The notes under the pieces were generated by a model. That model was not told the DNA's origin, made no database searches, and saw nothing but the letters and a program-made list of their open reading frames with translations. Made by a program: the position numbers and the translations under genes. A stretch of DNA of 64,000 bases from Parelaphostrongylus tenuis (Eukaryota > Nematoda > Chromadorea > Rhabditida > Metastrongylidae). How positions within the stretch are numbered: the stretch's first letter is position 1; the number at the start of each line of letters is the position of its first letter. The stretch lies in assembly GCA_019055375.1 (NCBI GenBank), contig JAHQIW010000158.1, positions 62,001-126,000 on the forward strand, in the 5' to 3' direction. Below, in pieces: positions 42,515-54,500 of the stretch.

Positions 42515-42623
42515 CAAGAAAAATCGGCACTTCAATTACGAAGTCTAGTAAACCAAAAAGCACTAGTTTTACAAAGACATCTCCTAGTTCCGTGACATAT
42601 TCAAGAACTCCAGGACCGACTAT
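42515..42623 (-). CDS. Candidate last ZP exon, cut by a ribozyme element
   Basis: An open frame reads VLEYVTELGDVFVKL and LFGLLDFVIEVPIFL up to a GTAAGT donor. It resembles the 'F.F.d...V.IECPI.LC' end of ZP domains, but the cysteine positions are V and G or beyond. Its upstream continuation (LSEEILERD) lies across the ribozyme insertion, at about 43090-43125. The phase with exon 43224-43360 does not match, so this is tentative. Confidence 0.35.
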
Positions 42624-45600
42624 CTATTAACCTCGGCATAGTTTCATAGCATGAGTATCTTCTTCTGTTTAGCCGCTCCGAGGTGTTATTGATATTATTT
42701 ATTGAATATCAGCGAAGCATATAACAATACAGTTAGTAATGCAGCATGAATATTACAGCAGTCGTGGTGGCTTACGTTTCGGCACGGTTCGCCATCTTCA
42801 GAGCCGCTTAGATGTTTTAGGTCTTTCAGTTGAACACTGAAGACCTGCCACTTGGAGTCTCTGCTAAAGTGAGACTGACAGTCCAAGTAGCAGGTCCTCA
42901 ATGTTTAATTGAAAGACCTAAAACATCTAAGCGGCTTTGAAGATGGCGAACCTTGCCGAAACGTAAGCCACCACGACTGTTGTTATATTCATGCTGCATT
43001 ATTAACTGTATTGTTATATGCTTCGCTGATATTCAATAAATAATATCTATAACACCTCGGAGCGGCTGAACATAAGAAGATACTCATATATTCAAGAACA
43101 TCACGTTCAAGGATTTCTTCCGAAAGCTATGATTAAATTCACCGTTTCTTTTGAAGATTAAGTAATTAGAAGCATAATTGGAGTACCCTATTACGATTTC
43201 TAGTAAATCCACCTGCCGCTTACCCGTTCTCAACTAGGGTGATATTCTCACGACCGTCAGTACTGAACGCAACACATTTCGCCAATGTATAATTGATGTC
43301 GTTGATGTGGTCGTCGTCGATTTTCAGATCAAAATTTTGACCCAAAGTAACCGCATTCCGCTAAATCAGGCATAACTGTTTAGGAAAATATTATTAAAAG
43401 ATTTAGTATATCCATTTAATTTCAAAACTTCACTAATCATAATTTTCCTCTTGTTATATGGGACCTCTATTTTGTATCTAACAATGAGTCTCAGGATAAA
43501 ATCAGTCTATGAAAAAAGCAAGGATTTGTTTTTTATTTACTCTAAAGTATTGTTTCCTTCTGCAAGAATGCAGACTTCTGAGTTCCTAGACATCACAGTC
43601 TTTAATTGTTGTGAAATACTCGGCAAAAAAAAATACTACCTCGTGTTTTCGTTTTGTTCGCATTTCCATTCTCAAACTAGGATACGAGATATCTCCTAAC
43701 GGCCGTAATATTGTGTGATTCGTATTTCTGAACCATATCTCATTACAAGAGACAAATTCGTGGTTTATTCATTAACTTACCCAACTTGTAAAGCTGTGGT
43801 TACAGATATGTTAGCAGTATGGTTAGTGTAATCACATGAAATACGATAAAGTTGGTCGTGTTCTGTTATTACGGCCGTTTCCGTGAGAGTGTTTCGTTTG
43901 AAGACAATTACATTTTGATAGACGTATTCTTTCTGAAAACGATTTTCAGGTCTTCTGATCTTACACGGCTATTATGGTAAATAAACTAAAACAACGCATT
44001 TCCACATCATTAGCGAAAAAATATCGTTACAGTTCGCTTTCCGCTAATCATTTTCACATCTTTGGAAAAACCTTTCGTTTTCTCAGAGCTTCAGTAATGA
44101 TTTGGTAGCTTAAATTTCAGCAGTTTTGATGTTCCACTTCATTTCCAAAACGACTTTTTATTGCACTGTATCAACGAAAATAAATTATGTTTCACATTCG
44201 CCGCGTTTCTCACTGGACAAAGCTTTTTTTGAACATTTAGTAATATTTGATAGCTTAGATTTCGACAAATCTGACACTTTGCTTTTCTCAAAAAGACCTT
44301 TCTGTTAGGTGGTAGCAGCTAAAATAATGTTTCGTCCCCTGTGAGTAGTTTTTGCTCGGTTACGGTATGTGAATGCCCTCGAGGATGAAATTTCGCAACA
44401 TTTGCAATTAAAGGCACCGAGGTGACCAGTGTTTATCGATGGTCATTCGATAGCATAAACCAGATGGTTCCAAAGCTCAGTGCGATTTTCAGGAAGTTTT
44501 CATAAAGCACAGTAGTACCGTTTTGCCTTCGTGTCTTATGTGTACCTAAAAAAGTACTTGTCTGGCTTTCCAATTTCTCATCTAAACGTTCTTTTATGAG
44601 GATAGAAAGTGGGCTGCTCGTTGTGCTTTTATATTCATCACCACATCTCGTACAAGCGGTTAAGCATGCTATTCTAAACTCACGCAGCCTCTCTCTCTAC
44701 CTTTGCAACAAATAACGTAGTCCTCTTTCTTGCACAGACGACCATGCAAGCGGTCTTAACCCGGTGGAGGCGGTATTCCTATGATCTTCTAGCGTTTCCC
44801 AGACCACTGTTTCATGTACACCCTTTATTAGCAGCCCTTGTTTGTCATGATGGGTGATTTTAATGGTCTCTGATTTAGCACATCAATGCCCTCGTCGTGA
44901 GGCCCAGCCCTTTTTGACGTGCCATCAGTGGCTATTCTTTCGCAATCGTTTAAGCAGACTATGTATTTTTCCAGGGCTAACTCACTAGTAGTCAATTACT
45001 CTATTGTCGATGTTGCATGAGTTGTCAGAGCATATGGAATTCACGCGGAAAATTGGCTGATATCAATCAGCATTCAAGTACACTTTCCTAAGCTACTATA
45101 CGAAATAATAACAAAGCCTAGGCAATACAATTATGCGCCATACACTGAGCAGCTACATATGTTTGCATAGAGGAGAAGAGAGAAAGGAGTCACTACAACT
45201 GGCGCGACAAATAGCCATCAAATGGACTACGGAATAGCAGCTACTGAGGTCTGGTCCAAAAGGTCGTAGGAGTACCACATCATTTTATAAAAGAACATCA
45301 ATCACAATGCAGACTATTGTTGTTAAAATAACTTCATTCTGGTCAAATCGACAACTTGTCCAAAATCTTCTTGATATCCTTAGATCTTAAATCTGAAAGG
45401 CTCAAAAGTGATCAGTTTTTCTTAAAAATCGTTTTGGAAATAGTATGCTGAACTATTAGACTCCATTCCTAGAGCAGTGTGGCTTTCGCTCACTGCCCAA
45501 GCTTTTTTCATCAAAAAGGGCGACATGCCAGCATAAAAAGGTTTCAATATTGTGCAAACCACTACAAAGCCACTACTATTTCAGTAATCCACAAGAAAAT

Positions 45601-48600
45601 CGTTACCGCATGAAAACTGATTCGAAACATGTAAAATTGATACGACGTACCAATTATTATTCAAAATGTCAACCATCAAACGTTTACTAGTATCATTACT
45701 ACTCTCACAAATCTCACGTCGGCCGAACAAGACATGTCTTAGAAGTCTAGATATATCGAATAAATGATAGTAGGACTCAAACAAAGCGGGTCTCTTAATT
45801 ATCATCATGAATTGAAGCCTTACTACAACCGACTCGTCGAGAATCTGTATGTCATCTCATATGATAGTTTTCGCCATTTCACTTTCTTAAAAAAATTCTT
45901 ATTTTTTGCAATTCACTTTGATTTGTTGCTATCCACTTACTACTACGGATTTTTGAGTAACATAACAGGCATCTTCAAATTTTATATCTTATCTTAAGAA
46001 TCTTCACCTAACTTCAATGATTACAATACAATAAATTTCTGACAATGTTTGACCATGTAGCTGCAAATCTTCCTCGTAAAAGACGAAAACTAATGGAGAT
46101 TTTCTCATATTAGAAAAAATCAGTTGACGAAAAAAATTCGATTCATTCTTCTTGGTAATAGAAAAATAGACTTAACCTCACATGGACTAGTGAGCAATGC
46201 GTCGAGCTCAAAGGTATTCGGAGCTGAGCTTCTGTTCCATTCATGACAGCGGAACAATTTTCAAGAGCATTCCGCGGAAAAATTGTGCCACTCATGTGAA
46301 CTGGTGACGAGATCTTGAAATTTTTTTTCGTCAGTTTTATTGATGCTGATTCTCAGATGACCGCTTATATATTATGACATCTCAAAAATTATTAATAATA
46401 AATGGTTTGCAATGTTCTTTTCTGTATGACGGCGATAAATTAATACTCCACCCTATTTGCTGGACCAGAATTTTTCATACGAGTTTCAGCAATCATTCGA
46501 AAGCTCAAATCTCTGGCTAGAGCCTCTATCGCTGGTTTTTCAAAAACTCTTTTAAAACGCTGTGAAACCTAAAATTAAAATAAGGTTCACACCCGCCGCG
46601 CCTTCATTTTTATCACGCATATAATTCGCTGGGACTTCAAAAAGCATATGAACGTGCAAAAGAATTTTCTTATACCTCAGTCAATCCTTTAATCTGAGGT
46701 TTCTTTCAAAGCAGAGGGAAAATTTCCAACTGATTAACAAGTTACATCCCACATGTCTAACGCTTTAGGCCACCAATCCATAGCCTCACTCCTTAACGCG
46801 TGGATTAGCAGGCAAACAAGCTCGCCGAACATGTGAAATCCGATCGTATTTCACCTGCTGGATTGCAATGGAACGGTCCTTTCCTCATAGTAATCACAGT
46901 TTTGGAATCGTCGAAACTTACGCTGTCGAATGATTACTAACAGTCTAAAGAAGGAGCTCTGTCCGGCAAGATTTAAAGCACAAAGTTTTCTTTTTGCTAC
47001 CGCGCAATCAGAAGAGCTTTTGCTTGCTAAAAGCAAATACATTTTTGATATCTTCAAGACTTGTGCTATCAAAAGAATTCTATCAGTGTAAGGAGCGAGT
47101 TTTGTCTAGCGAAATATAAGCGAGATACGAAAAAAACGCGTGGTTGTGTAAAACATAGCTTTATTTTGGATTTCACAGAGCTATAAAGGAGTGTTTCGTG
47201 ACGCCGGGCACGAAAGGCTATAACCAGAGATTTAGCTTTCAAATGAATCTTAACACTGTTGTGAAAAATTTTCGTCCAGAGAATGAGAGTAGAACAATCG
47301 TTTGTCGTGGTCTAACAGAAAAGTATCATTTAAAATAAACGTGATAAAATAACCTTTTTTGATTGATTCAAGAATCGGGCTGAAAGTTGTAAGTTTGTTT
47401 ATTCAATCAGATCGCGCAAAAAACTCAGAACAAAAACATTGTAAAGTGCTAGAAGTTAAATCTTAGAAATACAAAAACAAGAAAGTCGTAGAGTTGGGAC
47501 CTTTGTTATTTCCAGTTGTCATTCTAGTTTTTGCTCTTTCTAATTTTTCAAATCTCTTTAGATTTTACCGCTGTTTTTTTTTTGTCTCATTTATGGGCGA
47601 ATTTGGAGAGACCTTGTTTAGTAATTATGAATTATGAAGATAATGAAGGCGACGCTTTGATGGTCCTCTCTTTAGAGCTATTCATTATGCAATCACTAGA
47701 AACAACCCACCTTTCTGTCATCATATTTTATTAGCTGATCTCCATAAAGATTAGGAAGAAATAAAAATAAACTGTTTAGCAACAAGTAGAAACTAATTGA
47801 TTCACCTTAACAATAATGGTGTCATAGTGACATATGGTTTGCACTTCTACACCAACTTCATGATCTATAAATGGTTCCCTGAGTATCTTCCTCTGAAAAC
47901 ATAATATTGAACGCAATTAAGAAATAAGGACGAGAAGTTAGAAGCTTACTTGATTTCTCTTGTCGGCCGCTTGTAGCTTTCTTCGCTTTGGCTTGCGTAA
48001 TTTTTGAGGTTTCTTCAATTTCGAAGCAGTGGATCCTATCCCTTCAAAGGCAGGTACTCGTTTAGATGAAAGTAAATGACTTTTTCATGGCCGCTGTATT
48101 TTCATATGTATTTTCAAGTCTTTGAGTGAGGTAGCAGAGCTATCCTCAATCTTGGGAAGGTGATCAAACCTCTAACTTTTGCTCTCACATTCCTATAGTA
48201 GTAATGAGTGAATGTTAAGTCTTCATGAAAAACTCAAGCGTAAGAAACTGTCCTATTGCCTTGGTGCTTTTTCAGAAGGAAAGTAATTAATGCCATTTAG
48301 TAAGGCATACTCCATATATCGTTTTGTTTAGGAGGACAAAAGCGTATTTGAAAAATTAGCTTTATGCATAAATTCGCTGAAAAATCAAAAAGCTTGAGTT
48401 ATCGAGCGATTTAAGTAGTTATTAGTAAAGTTTCTCTTTGAAGGAAAGTATTTTCAAAGGACTTGTTGTTAAGGAAACGGCAATATGAAGCCGTGAAATT
48501 TCTTCGGCTTCACTTTTTCATTCTTTAGTCTAAATGAGAAGTGTAAGTCTTGACAAACCAAGTTCACAACTCACCTTTTTGTTTAAAAGCGATTACATTT

Positions 48601-51499
48601 AGTTCAAAGTGTCTGCATTCACTATCAATTTCACTATCTCTCGTCTTCGCCACTGTCATCGAACTCAAAAGCCGACATAGTCCATTTTATAAAAATCAAC
48701 CGCTTCACAACTGAAAATCAAGAAAACTTAACTACAGAGTATTTTTTTCACCCCATACGACCTTTGGTTAGAGAAAAATTGAATATTGGTGCAGAATATT
48801 TTACCTTTTCATCGGATGTGTAAGACAGAGCTGCAAGCATTCCGTAAGCTTTGTTTTTTCAACAGTCATACCTCTATCATTTGACAGACACTTGGATTCT
48901 TCTTCGAAAAGCACGGCTGGAATTAGTTCATGTAATGAGGTGTCCCAGAATTTTCTTTGCACTTCTACATTTTTGGTAATTTGAGTTGTTTTCATTTAAA
49001 GAAATCAGTTGATCGGCGATAACATCATCTTTTCTTATTCGCTTGTTTTCAAGACTTTGTTAAGAGTTTAATATAATCTGATAGCATGTCCCAAGTCTTC
49101 TAGAGGTCTGGTAGGCACTTCTAGCGTTAGACGCAAGCCCTGGCACGCATTATTACATGCGTTTTTCGACCAACAAACAATCGACTGTCAATCACTGCAA
49201 TGTCAAGTGATCTTTTCACTTGACGTGCAGCGTAACATGGTCAGCGCCGATACTCTTAGTTGTAGGAGCACGGTTGACCAAAACGCACCGTGCTACTGAT
49301 GAGGGCTCAAAACAGTCGATGAGATGGACTTCTACTGATGACGCTTGCTAGAAAGCTGAATGCAGGTCTAGCACTAGAAAGGGCCATGCCATACCTCTGA
49401 AGGGCTTATAGTATGCTATTAGAATAAAATCACCATCATGATCATTGACATACAAGGATTAGGTGGGCAAAGATAAAATGCATTTTGCCCAGGAAGAATG
49501 AGGCTGCTGATCAAAGAATATGGAGACGTCACATTTGAGGTAATTGTAGTCTTGAAATTTCTCTCCCACAAATGCTCCAATTCGCGAAAAAGGTGATGTG
49601 ATGAAGCATTAACAGGGTGTCACGGCAAATGTGGTGCAGTGTTTTGGCCCAGTTTCTCCAAAATTTGGCGAGTCTACTTTGCAATGTGAAGTTGAGCGTT
49701 GTGCTGAAAAGAGTAACACTGATTCGTTTCGACGCTTCTCTCGCACTGTTGCTGCCAACTTCTGGAATTGTTCTGTGTAAACGTCGGCAATGATTGTCGC
49801 TTGTTGTCGAGCAGATTCCAAAACAAAATACCTGCTAATGCGTAATGCGAGAAAACCGAAAGCGTTATTTTCTGAGCATCCATGAGGAGTCAATGCATAG
49901 GGTGTTCTAAACATGACTTTGCGGTAGCCCATTTCAATTAGATAGCAAGCAACAGTGCTATAGCCGCATCCTAGTGTTCTTAGAACACTCTTTATTATAC
50001 CATAACCTTTTGTCAATAACTCGATCCGATATAAATACATTCAACACATCAGTTGTGCACAAGGAACTAATGGACAGACACACGGTATTATATATATGCA
50101 TATATATGTATGTATATATCTATAAATTTATATGTATATACACATATATGTATATATATAGGACGTCGCGCACAGTTATCCATAAAAGGGGTGACCGCAG
50201 GGATCGTTGCAACTATCGCCTAATTTGCTTGTTAAGCATGCTTCACAAGCTTTTGGCGAAGATCGGGGTAAAGATCGAAGATCGTCTCATTCTAGAAAAG
50301 CACCTCTGAAGCAGAGACGATGCTCAAAGAAGCTCGCGTCAGTGGCCGTGCTCGAATAAAACCATCGCCATGAGCGACAATCGCGAGAAGAAAAGACGGA
50401 TCGAAAATGTGCTGGGGTCCGCACGTTTCGTGGAGACCGAGCGTCCAAGTATCAAGGAAAGTGTGTTTATAGCAGTCAGTGCAGGTTATACATATCATCA
50501 CATTATAGCATAATTGATAATCAATGGAATATTTTGTTTTACACCACCCGCTACAACAGTGTACTGTGTGGATCACAGCACTTGTTGCATTCGCATCGCT
50601 TCCTCACATTCACTGTCCAAAAGTCTTCAAACACGGCGTGTGTCATTCCGAGTTTTGCTTAAGGATTTCGTCTTTTTCATAGAAATCGCAAGTACTGGGC
50701 GAACAGATCACAATATCTTGAAGGTGAACTGGCTTGAGGGTTTTCCAGATGTTTGTAGGAGAGTGTTGTGGGAGAGAATTGAACTAGCGCACACTGAATT
50801 CAACACGCATCACTGACCACTTGACTCATCGTCCCTCTCCCCATTCGTAATACATAGTATGATAGCAAAATATCATAAACAATATATAACAGCACAATAA
50901 TACAATATGAAATAATACAACCGGTTTAGATATGAAATATATGATATGTTTGTACATGTGCATTATATCAATATGATAAATGAACGAATAAATAAACACA
51001 TCTATGACTTATTTAAATCGCACACAGCTATTTACCTACCGACATCCGCCTCACTCGTACTGTAACAATGCTTCTCAATTACCTTCGGAAGCTTTTTCGG
51101 TTTTGCAGCCGTCACACAAATTCCATTCTTGATGTATGCAAAGTTACAATGTAAATCAGCTATGCATCTGAAATCGACTATGTCCAAAAAATATACACCA
51201 AACAATGATTCTGTCGTCTGTCGGTGCTTACTTTTTAAGGCAATTAACTCTGACAGAAGGTGCTTCTCCGCCATATGAAATGTACATAGCATTTTTGGCT
51301 GAACATCGCTCTAACGGATGATTACAGGTGTTCTCGAACACCTGAAAATTTCAATCATGACTTTTCGCTTTTCCCACTTCTGGATTTCAATATGACAGAC
51401 GTCAGTGTAATATTCTTTTAAGATTTTGAAGTCCTAGACAAACTGTGAAATCAGATTGGTCGGGTATATATATATATATATATATAATATATATATATA

Positions 51500-51545
<46 letters not shown>

Positions 51546-54500
51546 AGTGATTCCACACATGGCTCAGTTACATTTTTCTGAAAAGATTCGCAAAAGTCCA
51601 GTGATGTAAAATGGTGTGCAAAGACGATTGCGTCAGCTGGAATTTACCCAGATCTTACTCATTCTTTTTGCACACCACTCTACATCACTGGGTTTATTTG
51701 AACATCATAACACCGCAATCGGTGGTCAAATAAGATGATTTTCGATTCTCAAAAGCACTGAGTTCAGTGCTCAGTTCTGTACTATCTTAGAAAGTGAAAG
51801 TTGAACTATCCTTGATAACATATCCGTTTTTTCTAGGAACCTGAATAGGAAGTCTAAGTGCCCATTCGCTGGCCATCCTACTGTAGTGCTATCATCCTAT
51901 TACTCCAAACCACAAACAATCAGTGTTACACGGTCGTTCACTTATCGGGTCGAAAGAGCACCAAGTATCCAACTTACACGATTTCCATCTTTTTAGAGCA
52001 ATTCTGAGCAGGCCAAGGGATCCTTTGGAAGACTCTTTCCCGGTAACTACACACCATTCAGGTTTCCTATATGGACGTTGAGATAAGAATAACTCCAGAG
52101 TGAGCAAAATTAGAAGCGAAGCGGATCCGCTTCGCCATCCTTACTAAATCTTTGACGGCCTTGTAAGCTTCTATGCAATTTCCTCATACTCAGTCTAAAA
52201 ACTTGTACGAAATCGCTCATACAAACGTCGATAAAATAGCGCAGAACAATCAATTTATTGCGAGCACCAATTTCGCAAGACGAATGGTCTCAGGAATTTC
52301 AGAGGTGTTGAAACCGACCACGTCCGATCTACTAAATGCTTGATTCAGTCCTATCGAAGACGTTTTTTGACAACTAACGATGATTTCTCAATGAATAAAG
52401 TGTTTCGAAAATTGAGAATTGTGCAAAAATGCATATGCAATTTTTGTACGCTGCGCTTTCAAATTGAAATATATTAGAATTGGACTTTTCACTCGATACT
52501 GATAGCAAACTCCGAGTTCCTAAAGTGTAACAGAATAATTGGAACTGTAAACATGAAAGATGCAAGCTTGATAGTATTGTGTCATGCTGAAAAGAAATCT
52601 CACTTGCTCTCTCGTTTTGTATTCGAAGATGAGCCCTAGAACAATAAGCCCAAAAAGGAACATTTTTCAGCTCTAGAAATCAAAATTCAACAGTGGCGAA
52701 GGACGAGGAATATAATAATGAAGGTGAAGACTTACTCTATGTAGTTTCATTGTAATCAATGATATTTTCTACAAGCTGAGATATGTTGATTTAGAGCAAC
52801 CGTTGTTTATTTTCCCACTAAATGGCTCCCACGATGTCACGCTGCCTTGAAAGAGTTAAGCTTCACAAGAAAAATTTTCAGGCCACGCGCATTGAAATCG
52901 ATGCATGTTATTGTGAGTGTGTTGATTTCTTCATGTTTACTTGGTTAGCGATTTAAAGGAGAGACTGTTCTCTAGACAGAATTCCTTATATTCAAATAGA
53001 GCTTACGCCGTGATGATCGATATGTAAGCAATCAAACAACGGTATCATTTACACAGTGAAGTTAGCACCGCTGCCTGGCATGAGCTCACTTTGAGAGCTT
53101 ATGTAAAATAATTTAGACCGGAGTGCATCTGATGATCGTTGTTGCTAAGTAGGTTAGCTTGGAGTTGGAAATATCCATTAAGTGCGCTCCCCACATGCTG
53201 TGCTCAATTCATGCCAGATTATGCACGTCATGCCTGCAGAGAGTCATACCAACAAGATAAAGTTTTGAATTGAAATATTAACAGAAAGCTTGTTGATCAA
53301 AGCAAAAATAAAACAAGGAGTAAGAATCTCTGCTGAGTACCTGAAAATCGCCACTAATAAACTCGAATGATTGCCCATTTGGATCGTAAGTGATCAGAAA
53401 GCATTCTGAGAAATACTCACTATAAGCCACATAATCGCAATCGCTGGAGCACCTAGCGAGGCACTGAAAAAAAATGGAAATAAAATTTGGTGTTCCTAGC
53501 GCAAAAGCTCAAAGTGACCTACGCTCTCGTAACCGTCGCTGACATTCACCAGCATAGCTTCACCTCTGAGTGCTATCTGATTCCACGGAATCGTGTGAAA
53601 TGAGCTCGAACATTGTTCTTTTCCTGAACTACAACAGCGGTTTGTTGGGTTGTTGTCCATTCTTTCTCTTTCTAGGGCGGTGCACCATCGTGACTAGCTT
53701 GATTTTTATCTACCTTTCAATTATTGCAGTCAGGCAAGTTCTTAGACATGAACCTTATCCCTTTATGGACCATGAGAAGCATTTTGTTTCTCGCCGCGGA
53801 ATGTCAAGTCTCACTCAGGTACAGTATTGATTGCATCGCATCTTGTGGGAACGCAGGCAAGCAGCCAAACAAGCATGCAGAAAGTTGCGTCTCGTGGGAC
53901 AGCGACGACGCGACGTCGCTTGCCTATCAACGCTGGTCCTCAAACGGTTATCAATTCACTAGCGCTCACGGTTGCTTAGGTAATTTGACAGCGTCACTAG
54001 CGACGTTTACGACCCGGGAGGTGATCAGTGCCACTTCTCCTTACACCACATTAACTTTGACCTAAATTCGCTATTGGCATTCTCTATCTGTACAATATAC
54101 ACTCTCAATGATTTCAAAAGTGCCCAAAAAATTCCATCGGTAATACTGCGACGATGTTTTCATTTATTGTCAGTGCATCAGAATTCTTTTTAATCCATTC
54201 TAACATCACGTAATGTGCAGATCTCAGCGATTCTTACGTTCGAATAGTGATCTTCCATTAGTAATCTACGGCGATTATGGAAAATTCGTTTAGGTCTGAC
54301 TGTCGCCTGAGGTTTGTTTCTTCATAGAGACCACTTTCAACGCTGGCAGATATGGCGGAGTGGTTAGCGATGCTCGGTGCTTGATCTCCGGCTGCCCAGT
54401 CCTTTCGGCAGTTACTAAACGAGTGACCAAAGGAAAGCCCAGTGTGACAGTCCTCGAAAATGAAAGGATATTCGTCCAGCCAGTAGCTTTGCAACATTTA

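Larger units (their letters stand above)
42609..43087. mobile_element. Hammerhead family D element (inverted pair) with 12-bp duplication
   Basis: The flanks share atattcaagaac at 42597-42608 and 43088-43099. Two arms of about 200 bp (about 42652-42850 and 42905-43087) are inverted copies, sharing 'agccgctccgaggtgtta', 'cttcgctgatattcaataaataat' and 'gcagcatgaata'. There is no ORF. Each arm carries a minimal hammerhead. It sits at a probable ZP exon. Confidence 0.7.

Noticed and set aside
47531..47734. Plus-strand 67-codon ORF
   Set aside because: It lies in the T-rich part of the PAN-ZP intron, starts in a homopolymer context and has no recognisable domain.
50083..51540. Simple AT repeats as a CRISPR-like or centromeric array
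   Set aside because: They are ordinary microsatellites without spaced repeats or a higher-order unit.
52736..52775. 40-bp exon following the first PAN module
   Set aside because: Splice sites look good, but all three frames contain a stop.
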